Shown here: positions 15,326-22,167 of the stretch, piece by piece
How the letters are laid out: every line of letters starts with the position of its first letter
Numbering within the stretch: position 1 is the first letter of the stretch
Source of the DNA: Candidatus Izemoplasmatales bacterium
Lineage (GTDB): Bacteria; Bacillota_I; Bacilli_A; Izemoplasmatales; Hujiaoplasmataceae
Assembly (NCBI GenBank): GCA_041649275.1
Contig: JBAZNL010000023.1
Span: 1-23,157 of the forward strand
DNA: 23,157 nt
Reading direction: 5' to 3'
Notes under the pieces: model-generated
What the model was told of the DNA's origin: nothing
The model's database searches: none
What the model saw: only the letters and a program-made list of their open reading frames with translations
Translations under genes and position numbers: made by a program

Positions 15326-16399
15326 TCAGCGGCTGTATTGTTCGGCGATCGTGCGGATGTCGTCGACGATCTCGAGGAAGGCGAAGGCGACGTCGGGATC
15401 GAAATGGGTCCCGGCGCCCTCGCGGATGATCGCGACCGAGGTGTCGTAGGAGAAGGCCTCCTTGTAGACGCGCTTGCTGATGAGGGCGTCGAACACGTCG
15501 ATGACCGCCATCAGCCGGCCCGGGAGAGAAATCTGCTCGCCCTTGAGGCCCTTCGGATAGCCGGTGCCGTCGTACTTCTCGTGGTGGCCGCCGATGATGT
15601 CGATCGCGGTCTTGACGAAGGACGGCACGAGGGCGTCGCCGACGACTTCGTTCTGAAGGGCGATGACCCCGTAATCGACGTGCTTCTTGATGACTTCGAA
15701 CTCCTCCGGCGTCAGTTTCCCCGGTTTCAGGAGGATGTGGTCGGGAATCCCGACCTTGCCGATGTCGTGTAGCGGCGTGGTCGTGGTCAGTTCCCGGACG
15801 TAGGCGTCGGTCAGGATCTCCATGAACTTCGGCTTGGTCTGGAGGTGTTCGCAGAGCCGGTGCATCATCTTCTGGGTCCGGATGGTGTGGTTGTAGGACT
15901 CGTAGTTGCGCACTTCGAGCAGGCCGACGAGGGCGTGGATCGTGATGTCGCGCGTCCCGACGAGCTCGCGCGTGCGTTCGGCGACAAGCGAGTCGAGGAC
16001 GACGTTGTCGGCTTCGACCTTCTTCTGCATGCTCTTCAGCTTGAGGTGGATGTCGATCCGGATCCGGAGCGACTGGATGTTGACGGGCTTGCGGATGTAG
16101 TCGACGGCGCCGAGTTCGAGGCCGCGGATCTCGTTTTCGATCTCGTCGAAGTTGGTGAGGATGATGACGCGGAGGCCGGCGTACCGGACGTCCGACCTGA
16201 GTCGCTCGAGAACCGCGAATCCGGTCATGACCGGCATGTTCAGGTCGAGAATGATCAGATCGATGTCGAGATTGCGGTCGATGGTTTCCATCGCTTCCGC
16301 GCCGTTCGTGGCGGTGAGGATGTCGAATTCCTTCAGCATGTTGGAGATGATCATGCGGTCGGTGAGGGAATCGTCGACGATCAGGATCTTGTACTTCAA
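15326..16399 (-). CDS. Response regulator with HD-GYP c-di-GMP phosphodiesterase domain
   Basis: A 357-residue RpfG-like protein. The receiver domain (1-120) has Asp9-Asp10, phosphoacceptor Asp52 in LDLNMP and Lys104. A linker helix leads to an HD-GYP domain: an RNYESYNHTIRTQ segment (164-176), His211-Asp212 in HDIGK, and HHEKYDGTGYP (272-282), the full signature of c-di-GMP phosphodiesterases. It should degrade c-di-GMP when phosphorylated. The start is TTG, six bases after AAAGGAGG. It is the first gene of the operon with the hybrid kinase and the solute-binding lipoprotein, so the kinase is the probable phosphate donor. A consensus promoter lies about 160 bases upstream. Confidence 0.92.
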   Translation of the reverse strand: MKYKILIVDDSLTDRMIISNMLKEFDILTATNGAEAMETIDRNLDIDLIILDLNMPVMTGFAVLERLRSDVRYAGLRVIILTNFDEIENEIRGLELGAVDYIRKPVNIQSLRIRIDIHLKLKSMQKKVEADNVVLDSLVAERTRELVGTRDITIHALVGLLEVRNYESYNHTIRTQKMMHRLCEHLQTKPKFMEILTDAYVRELTTTTPLHDIGKVGIPDHILLKPGKLTPEEFEVIKKHVDYGVIALQNEVVGDALVPSFVKTAIDIIGGHHEKYDGTGYPKGLKGEQISLPGRLMAVIDVFDALISKRVYKEAFSYDTSVAIIREGAGTHFDPDVAFAFLEIVDDIRTIAEQYSR

Positions 16400-16417
16400 G
16401 CCGAACCTCCTTTCGAC
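16400..16417 (-). promoter_or_regulatory. Hairpin with the Shine-Dalgarno sequence in its loop
   Basis: GTCGAA-AGGAGG-TTCGGC on the minus strand can form a 6-bp stem (one G-T pair) whose six-base loop is the ribosome site itself, directly before the TTG start. It may tune translation, or it may be chance. Confidence 0.4.
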
Positions 16418-16560
16418 ACCGATGCTGGGGCGAACGTCTCGACGATCGCGACGCGTTTCGGCATGCCAATCGTGCAGCTTGACCTTTCTGGAGAAAATGG
16501 GCCGGGGCGAACCTTGAACGTGATTCCACGATAGATTCCGTTCACATATCTGTCGGCTTG

Positions 16561-16589
16561 ATTATAGATGAAGCGCGGCGAATTGACAA
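16561..16589 (-). promoter_or_regulatory. Promoter of the HD-GYP/kinase/solute-binding operon
   Basis: TTGTCA at 16584-16589 and TATAAT at 16561-16566 on the minus strand are 17 bases apart. Transcription would start near 16554, leaving a leader of about 155 bases. The leader has no motif I recognise; in particular the conserved core of c-di-GMP-I riboswitches is not visible. Confidence 0.8.
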
Positions 16590-16651
16590 TGCTTCTGCCA
16601 AAAATTGCGCCATAATTCGACGGAATGATCCGATTCTTCACACGACGACGG

Positions 16652-16688
16652 AAGAAAAGGACGGAACCGCGTGTTCCGCGGTTCCGTC
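16652..16688 (-). terminator. Rho-independent terminator of the glycyl radical operon
   Basis: A 12-bp perfect stem GACGGAACCGCG/CGCGGTTCCGTC with loop GAACA is followed by CTTTTCTT on the minus strand, just past the stop of the FMN-barrel gene. Confidence 0.92.
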
Positions 16689-16699
16689 GAGCGTTCGAT

Positions 16700-17527
16700 T
16701 CACTCGAGGCGGACGGCCTCGATCTTCGACTCCGGGTACACGTATCCGTGCACCGGCGGCATCGAGTTGTACACGCGGTCGATCGCGACCGTGCCGAAGC
16801 CCTTCTCGTCGAATCCCGAGAAGGATCCCTTCACGAGCACCGTCTCCATCGTCATCGAGAAGCCGAGGAGGGCGACCCTCGTTCCTGCGGCGAGGGGCGC
16901 GAGGAGTTCTCCGTACGGTTCGTTCCGAAGCACGATCGTCGACGGCGAGGCGGCTTGCGCCTGAATCGTCGGGACGATCGTCGGATAACCGTCGGAATCG
17001 ATCCAGGAGAGGAACTTGAGGGTGTCGAGCTTGGCGAGGAAGCCTTCCGCCCACGGCTTCATCGCCGGGACGAAGGGACGCGCGTAGCGCTTTTTCCTGA
17101 GCAGCACGCGGATCGCGTTTGCGATCACCCTGCCCATCGGGAGGGTTTCTCCTTCCGTGATGTTCCGGAGCCTGAAGTAGTAGACCGTGTTGATCCCGAA
17201 GTAGGCGTTGTAGCGGTAGAGCGGCTGGTCGTTGTAGAGTTCGTACTCCGGTCCCTCCTTCTTCAGGTGGTCGTAGTCCATCGTCCCCCGCCAGAACCGC
17301 TTCGCGGGGTTCATGATCAGGAAGCCCGCCTGCGGGCGCTTCAGGACGAATTCCTTCGACAGGCCCTCGACGAACTTGCCGAAGCACATGACGTCCTCGC
17401 CCCGGCCCATCAGGGTCGAGAGCACGGTCACGTGCGGTCCGCCGGTCTCGTCGATGGTGCCGACGAGGCCGATCTTCACCGATTTCGCGAATTCCGCGTT
17501 TATCGCGTCGTTCAATCTGTCAGCCAT
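16700..17527 (-). CDS. Pyridoxamine 5'-phosphate oxidase-family FMN-binding protein
   Basis: A 275-residue protein with the split-barrel fold of the pyridoxamine-phosphate-oxidase/flavin-reductase group. It has GLVGTIDETGGPHVTVLST near the N-terminus, a GEDVMCFGKFVEGLSK segment (about 43-58) and RYNAYFGINTVYYFRL (about 104-119), which recur in anaerobe proteins annotated in this family. A second barrel-like part follows (about 165-260, with WIDSDGYPTIVPT). It probably binds FMN or a related cofactor; the reaction is unknown. Its ATG overlaps the activase gene by eight bases (ATGGCTGA), with GGGAGG five bases upstream. It is the last gene of the glycyl radical operon, which suggests a redox step on the same substrate or protection of the radical system; both are inference. 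Confidence 0.78.
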   Translation of the reverse strand: MADRLNDAINAEFAKSVKIGLVGTIDETGGPHVTVLSTLMGRGEDVMCFGKFVEGLSKEFVLKRPQAGFLIMNPAKRFWRGTMDYDHLKKEGPEYELYNDQPLYRYNAYFGINTVYYFRLRNITEGETLPMGRVIANAIRVLLRKKRYARPFVPAMKPWAEGFLAKLDTLKFLSWIDSDGYPTIVPTIQAQAASPSTIVLRNEPYGELLAPLAAGTRVALLGFSMTMETVLVKGSFSGFDEKGFGTVAIDRVYNSMPPVHGYVYPESKIEAVRLE

Positions 17528-18449
17528 GGGTTTCCTCCCGTTTCGTCATTCCGGTCCAGCGGACCTTGTCCATTCCGACGGCGTCGCGCGCGACCGCGGT
17601 CAGCCGTTCCATCGCTTCCCGCGTCATCAGCGGGGCGTCCTTGAACGCCCAGTCGAGCCCGAGGCGGGCGTACTTGTCGCGGGCGAGGTTGTTGAAGGCG
17701 CAGAGTTCCCAGCGCTCGAAGGCGATCCCGCGTTCCTTCAGGAACCTTCCGATCGCGGCGACGTTGTCCGATTCGTCGGTCGCCCCCGGGATCACCGGGG
17801 TGCGGATCCAGAGGCGGACGCCGGCCGCCGACAGGCGGACGAGGTTCTCCTTGATCGATCCGTTCGACACGCCGCAGAAGGACTTGTGCTTCTCCTCGTC
17901 GTCGAGCTTGAGGTCGTAGAGGAAGAGGTCGGCGACCGCGACCAGGCGTTCGACGGTCTTCCACGGCGCGAAGCCGGCGGTGTCGATCGCCACCCCGATT
18001 CCCGCCGCCTTCAGTTTCGCTGCGAGCAGGGCGGCCTCTTCGGCCTGGAGGAGGACCTCGCCGCCGGAGAGGGTGACGCCGCCCTCGGACCCGAAGTAGG
18101 CGCGGTCGCGGACGAGTTCGTCGTACAGGTCTTCGACCGTGCGGTGAAGACCGAGCGGACGCATCGCGTCCGCGGGACAGTTCTCGACGCAGGTCCCGCA
18201 TTCGACGCACTTTTCGGGATCGATCGCGACGCCGTCCTTCGTCAGGACCGCGGCGCCTTCGGGACATCCGTCCGCGCAGGTACCGCAGCCGATGCAGTTC
18301 TGCCGGATCCACTCCTTCGCGATCCCGGGCGGGATCGACTCGGGGTTGTGGCACCAGGTGCACCGGAGCGGACAGCCCTTGAGGAAGACGGTGGTCCGGA
18401 GCCCGGGACCGTCCTCGGTGGACATCCGCTGGACGTTCAGGATCCGCAT
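17520..18449 (-). CDS. Glycyl radical enzyme activase (radical SAM)
   Basis: A 309-residue radical-SAM protein. Cys26-x3-Cys30-x2-Cys33 in GCPLRCTWC binds the SAM-cleaving 4Fe-4S cluster. Two ferredoxin-like motifs follow, C52/C55/C58/C62 and C81/C84/C87/C91, in the insert typical of activases of the glycerol-dehydratase/arylacetate-decarboxylase type; the pyruvate formate-lyase activase lacks this insert. GGE in LSGGE is the SAM-binding motif. It should abstract hydrogen from the glycine of the enzyme encoded directly upstream. Only one base separates its ATG from that stop, with GGGGAG seven bases upstream. Confidence 0.95.
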   Translation of the reverse strand: MRILNVQRMSTEDGPGLRTTVFLKGCPLRCTWCHNPESIPPGIAKEWIRQNCIGCGTCADGCPEGAAVLTKDGVAIDPEKCVECGTCVENCPADAMRPLGLHRTVEDLYDELVRDRAYFGSEGGVTLSGGEVLLQAEEAALLAAKLKAAGIGVAIDTAGFAPWKTVERLVAVADLFLYDLKLDDEEKHKSFCGVSNGSIKENLVRLSAAGVRLWIRTPVIPGATDESDNVAAIGRFLKERGIAFERWELCAFNNLARDKYARLGLDWAFKDAPLMTREAMERLTAVARDAVGMDKVRWTGMTKREETHG

Positions 18450-18450
18450 C

Positions 18451-20937
18451 TCAGCACTCCCCGTGGGATTCGCGGGCGATGATCTCGTCCTGGAGTTCGC
18501 GGCCGACGGTCACGAAGTAGGCGTTGTAGCCGGTGACGCGGACGAGCAGGTGGCGGTAGTCCTCGGGGTGCTTCTGCGCCTCCTTGAGCATCGCCGGGTC
18601 GAGGATGTTCACCTGGAGCGCGGTCCCGCCGTTTTCAGCATAGCCGCGCAGGAAGGACTTGAACTTGGCGAGGTGGTCGGGATTGTCGAGGAGCGTGGAG
18701 TTGAAGGAGATCGTGTGCGAGGCGCCGTTCGGGAGCACGTTCACGTACCCCTCGAAGTCGCCGCCGTCGGGATCCTTCCCGCCGAGGGCGGTGCCGACCG
18801 AATTGGCGTTCGCCGTGGGTCCGAACTTGTCGCGGCCGTTCACGGGGCAGATCGCGTTACTGAAGAACTCGCCCTGCTTCCGCCCGTCCGGGGACGCGGG
18901 AAGGAGGGAGCCGGCGGACGCCCAGTAGTTCCACGAGAGCATCCCGGGACGGAAGCGCCGCTTCGTCGACCGGGTCGCATGCTTCCAGCACTCGGAGGCG
19001 AAGAAGTCCATGTAGTCCTGCGCGAGCGCGTCGGCCTCGGGATCGTCGCGGCCGTACTTCGGGGCCTTGTGGATCGCCCTCGCGCGCAGGACCTCGTAGC
19101 CTTCCCAATTGGCGACGAGGGCGTCGCGGAGTTCCTCGAGGGTACAGGCCTTCGTATCGTAGACGAGATGCCTGACCGCCAGGAGCGAGTCGACGGTCGA
19201 GGCGAAGGTGACGCCCTCGACGGTCACGTAGCGGAGCTCGGCGCCGCCTTCGGTGACGTCCCTGGCGGAGGCGATCGTGCCGTTCACGAGGCAGGAGAGG
19301 TACGGGGTGTTCCCGTACTTCGCGCGGATCGACTCGGAGAGTTCGAAGGTGGCGGCGCTCCGCTTCACGAGATAGGCGGTCTGGGTCTTGACGGCTTCGT
19401 AGAAGTCGCGGAAGGTGATCAGTTCCCCGATCGGCTCGGTATGCGGCCCGTGCCGCCGGATCGGCAGGACCTTCCCCGACATGTCGTTCTTCTTGGGGGT
19501 GAGGTCCATGCCTTCGTTCAGGGCGAGTTCGACCGCCTTGTAGAGGTAGAGGTTGTCGTCGACGGTGCCGGAGCGGTCGTTGCCGACCATGGTGTTCTCG
19601 AGGCAGCCGACGGACGCGTAATCGGAAACGTTGTCCCGGTTGATCAGGGCTTCCTTCCGGTCGATCCGGGCCTCCCGGAGCAGTCCGGCGATCGACCGCT
19701 CGTCGAAGTTCAGGAGGAACGGCGCCCCCTGCGAGGAGGCGATCATCCCGACGACGCGGTCGAGGAGCCTCTCCGGGGAATTCCTGTGCAGGCGGACGTT
19801 CGGCTTCGGCTCGAGGAAAGGGGTGATGTCGTCGATCACGTCGAGGATCAGGTAGGTGAGGTCGTTGGTCGCGTCGTGGCCTTCGGAATCGCGGCCGGAA
19901 AGGTTGAAGAGCTGCCCGAAGCCGGCGGTGATGCCGTCGTTGCCGACGCGGATCTGGGCGTCGTACGCGGTGTTGCAGTGGACCCAGAAGCAGCCGAGGA
20001 CGTCCTTCATCTGCGCATCCGTCATCCCCGCCTCCTTCGACTTCAGATAGTAGGGATGGAGGTAGCGGTCGATGTTTCCGAAGCTCACGCCCGGTCCCGG
20101 ATAGTTCTCGTCGGTCATCACCAGCATGTGGGTGATCCAGAGCGACTGGATCGCCGACCAGAAGTCGAACGCCGGCTTCCACGGGACGACGGAAAGGTTC
20201 TCCGCCATCCGGAGGAGTTCGCCCTTCCGGACGGGGTCGGATTCCTTGTCGGCCGCCTCCAGGCAGACGCCGCGGTAGCGTTCCGCGAGTTCCCGCGGCA
20301 TCTCGCTTGCGATCGCCATCGCCCGGATCTGGGCGCCCGCCTTCGACTCCTTCTCGCGTTCGGACATCGCGAGATAGCGCTCGTCGAGCTCCCTGCGGAC
20401 GGATTCGAAGCCGCCCCGGAGGATCTTGGCGTAGTCGGGGATCAGGTGCCCGCAGGTCGAACCGACGTTCCCGAAGCCGTAGTAGTAATAGTCGAGGGCC
20501 TTCCTCCGCGCACCGTTTCTCCCGAACACGCGGCGGTTCCGGTCGGCGGCTTCCCGCTTCGTCAGGCAGTGCGAGGAGAGCATGTTGAAGCGGGCGCCGC
20601 AGAGGAGGTCGCCGGGAAGGAGTTCCGCCGGGGCGTGCTTCACGATCGCCTCCTTCAGGAAGGTCGCGCGCCGCTCCTTGAGGGTAAGATCCCAGTAGTG
20701 TTCCGGCAGGGGGATCGTCTTCGCCGCCTGGCGGGCGGACGAATAGAACGTCTGGTAGAACGGGATCGTCTCCGGAACGATGTAGTAGGTGAGCTCGTCG
20801 AACTGGAAATCCCACGGATTCCCGTCGGTGAAGCACAGGTACTCGTTGTTCCATGCGCGGCGCGCGCCTTCGAAATAGAAGTCGCGCAGCCGCTTCACGC
20901 GTTCGGACAGGTTCTTCGGTTCCTTCATCCGGGTCAT
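18451..20937 (-). CDS. Glycyl radical enzyme of unassigned substrate (PFL-like superfamily)
   Basis: An 828-residue enzyme. The C-terminal radical site is RVTGYNAYF, with Gly803. The catalytic thiyl Cys445 is in VGCLENT and is followed by Glu447 (GC-x-E), as in dehydratases such as glycerol dehydratase and choline lyase and in arylacetate decarboxylases; this is unlike the Cys-Cys pair of pyruvate formate-lyase. ASPDGR (681-686) and GGTALQVNILD (770-780) are other family landmarks. The residues after the Cys are not the VEP-type seen in the dehydratases I know, so I cannot name the substrate. No microcompartment genes or small decarboxylase subunit lie nearby. GGAGG six bases before the ATG fixes the start. 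It is first in an operon with its activase and an FMN-barrel protein; a cre-like box lies at the promoter. Confidence 0.92.
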   Translation of the reverse strand: MTRMKEPKNLSERVKRLRDFYFEGARRAWNNEYLCFTDGNPWDFQFDELTYYIVPETIPFYQTFYSSARQAAKTIPLPEHYWDLTLKERRATFLKEAIVKHAPAELLPGDLLCGARFNMLSSHCLTKREAADRNRRVFGRNGARRKALDYYYYGFGNVGSTCGHLIPDYAKILRGGFESVRRELDERYLAMSEREKESKAGAQIRAMAIASEMPRELAERYRGVCLEAADKESDPVRKGELLRMAENLSVVPWKPAFDFWSAIQSLWITHMLVMTDENYPGPGVSFGNIDRYLHPYYLKSKEAGMTDAQMKDVLGCFWVHCNTAYDAQIRVGNDGITAGFGQLFNLSGRDSEGHDATNDLTYLILDVIDDITPFLEPKPNVRLHRNSPERLLDRVVGMIASSQGAPFLLNFDERSIAGLLREARIDRKEALINRDNVSDYASVGCLENTMVGNDRSGTVDDNLYLYKAVELALNEGMDLTPKKNDMSGKVLPIRRHGPHTEPIGELITFRDFYEAVKTQTAYLVKRSAATFELSESIRAKYGNTPYLSCLVNGTIASARDVTEGGAELRYVTVEGVTFASTVDSLLAVRHLVYDTKACTLEELRDALVANWEGYEVLRARAIHKAPKYGRDDPEADALAQDYMDFFASECWKHATRSTKRRFRPGMLSWNYWASAGSLLPASPDGRKQGEFFSNAICPVNGRDKFGPTANANSVGTALGGKDPDGGDFEGYVNVLPNGASHTISFNSTLLDNPDHLAKFKSFLRGYAENGGTALQVNILDPAMLKEAQKHPEDYRHLLVRVTGYNAYFVTVGRELQDEIIARESHGEC

Positions 20938-20969
20938 CTCGTACCTCCGTCGGTGATTCCGTCAGGTTC

Positions 20970-21007
20970 ATTATACTACGGATGGAACGTTTTGGAGAAC
21001 GCTTTCA
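20970..21007 (-). promoter_or_regulatory. -10 box and cre-like operator of the glycyl radical operon
   Basis: TATAAT lies at 20970-20975 on the minus strand, 33 bases before the ATG. TGAAAGCGTTCTCC at 20994-21007 matches the cre consensus TGWAARCGYTWNCW except at positions 11 and 14, and overlaps the expected -35 (TTCTCC at 18 bases, weak). CcpA-like repression is inferred. The rest of the divergent gap up to 21155 holds nothing I can identify. Confidence 0.5.
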
Positions 21008-21155
21008 TGACGCGGACGAAAAAAATGGGGAAGGATTCCACCCTCGCCGGGGAGTCAATCCCCGTCCAACGTGCGCGACCGGCCATCGCGGACGGGATTT
21101 GCCGCGGCTTCTCCCGCCTGCAAGTCGTTTTCATATAAAAACCCGCCGCATGCCA

Positions 21156-21184
21156 TTGTACCCTATTCACTCATGTGATATCAT
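21156..21184 (+). promoter_or_regulatory. Promoter of the plus-strand membrane protein
   Basis: TTGTAC at 21156-21161 and TATCAT at 21179-21184 are 17 bases apart, with TGA before the -10 (extended -10). Transcription would start near 21191, giving a leader of about 27 bases to the TTG at 21218. Confidence 0.65.
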
Positions 21185-21217
21185 ACATTGAACGGTCGAC
21201 CCGTCAGGAGGCATGGT

Positions 21218-22102
21218 TTGGCATACGATCCCAACGCGGACGACAAGGTCCGTGACGAAGACTTCCTTCCATTCGGCGCTCAGCCGATCCGCCCCGCGGC
21301 ATCTCCATCGCGTTCCGGCTCCGTCCCGAGAAGCGTGACCGCGATCACCCCCGCACCGCCCGATCCCGAACTGGGCGCGCGCAACCGTCGCGTCCGCGAG
21401 AACGTTTCCCGCTTCGGCGGCTCCCTGTTCGCCTTCGTCGTGGCGGTCCTGATCACCGCATCCAGCGTCATTTCCGTCGTGGTCTCCGACATGTCGCTCG
21501 ACGCCTCGACGTCCCAGCACTTCGCTCGATTCCTCGAAGTCGTCGAATATGTCTTCGGGATCGGCATCGCCTTCCTGACGATCGTCGCGATCTGGATGAT
21601 CGTGTTGTCCTCGCGTTTCTCCGCCGCGGGCGGCCGCGGCCTCGGTTTCCGGATGATGCGGACGGTCGCCGTCCTGATCGCCGTCCGGCTTGTTCTTACC
21701 GGCATCGCCCTGATCCCCGTCGCCTTCGTCTCGCTGTTCGGCAGTTTCTTCGGCGCGGTGTTCGTCCTCGCCGTCCTCACCTTCGTATTCTGGTTCGCGA
21801 TCCGCTTCATGAAGGCGCTCTTCGCCTTCCTCGACAAGCTGATTGCGATCACTTCGGACCGCGGTTCCGGGTATCATCCCGACCCCGGATCGCTCACGAC
21901 GGGCCTGTTCGTAGTCGGCGGCCTGATGCTCTTCGTGGCGGTGCTTCTGCCGCTGCTCGGCGACTTCGACGGGATCACGTCCGATTTCGCCCTGCGACTC
22001 AAGACGAGCGCTTCGACCGCGCTGATCGGGATGACCTGGATCCTTGGCGGAGCGCTCCTGAAGAAATACATCAACGCCGTCTCGTCCGCTCCGGTCGAAT
22101 GA
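21218..22102 (+). CDS. Hypothetical polytopic membrane protein
   Basis: I do not recognise this family. The start is taken as TTG at 21218, six bases after AGGAGG; this gives 294 residues. The N-terminal 65 residues are polar and Pro/Ser/Arg-rich and probably unstructured. They are followed by about six hydrophobic segments (about 67-90, 110-131, 148-173, 176-200, 226-247, 267-282). No transporter, protease or enzyme motif is visible. It is the only plus-strand gene in the window, diverges from the glycyl radical operon and has its own promoter and terminator, so its job need not relate to its neighbours. Confidence 0.85.
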   Translation: MAYDPNADDKVRDEDFLPFGAQPIRPAASPSRSGSVPRSVTAITPAPPDPELGARNRRVRENVSRFGGSLFAFVVAVLITASSVISVVVSDMSLDASTSQHFARFLEVVEYVFGIGIAFLTIVAIWMIVLSSRFSAAGGRGLGFRMMRTVAVLIAVRLVLTGIALIPVAFVSLFGSFFGAVFVLAVLTFVFWFAIRFMKALFAFLDKLIAITSDRGSGYHPDPGSLTTGLFVVGGLMLFVAVLLPLLGDFDGITSDFALRLKTSASTALIGMTWILGGALLKKYINAVSSAPVE

Positions 22103-22119
22103 CCCGCCCTTCATCGAAA

Positions 22120-22149
22120 ACGCCCCCGCGATCCCGCGGGGGCGTTTTT
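22120..22149. terminator. Bidirectional terminator between convergent genes
   Basis: An 11-bp perfect stem ACGCCCCCGCG/CGCGGGGGCGT with loop ATCC is followed by T residues on the plus strand (GTTTTTC). Read on the minus strand it ends in CGTTTTC. It can serve both the membrane protein gene and the MFS gene ending at 22168. Confidence 0.92.
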
Positions 22150-22167
22150 CGTCGATGGATGCGTCCG

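Noticed and set aside
12563..15772. A plus-strand open frame of 1069 codons opposite the hybrid kinase
   Set aside because: It is the antisense of a multi-domain kinase with all motifs intact. Its composition (Arg, Asp, Val, Gly) is that of a codon-bias shadow in GC-rich DNA, and no known motif is seen.
16400..16553. A c-di-GMP riboswitch in the leader of the HD-GYP operon
   Set aside because: The leader is long enough, but I could not find the conserved core of the c-di-GMP-I class or a terminator/antiterminator pair. A covariance-model search would settle it.
16396..16641. An 81-codon minus-strand frame whose TGA overlaps the TTG start of the HD-GYP gene
   Set aside because: The overlap looks like coupling, but the operon promoter lies inside the frame, and no ribosome site precedes any start after the predicted transcription start.
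18292..21138. A plus-strand open frame of 948 codons opposite the glycyl radical enzyme
   Set aside because: It mirrors a clear enzyme gene, spans the promoter and divergent gap, and has the same shadow composition.
20976..21170. A 64-codon minus-strand frame before the glycyl radical enzyme
   Set aside because: It has no ribosome site, and its C-terminal end is only the translation of the cre-like box and promoter region.
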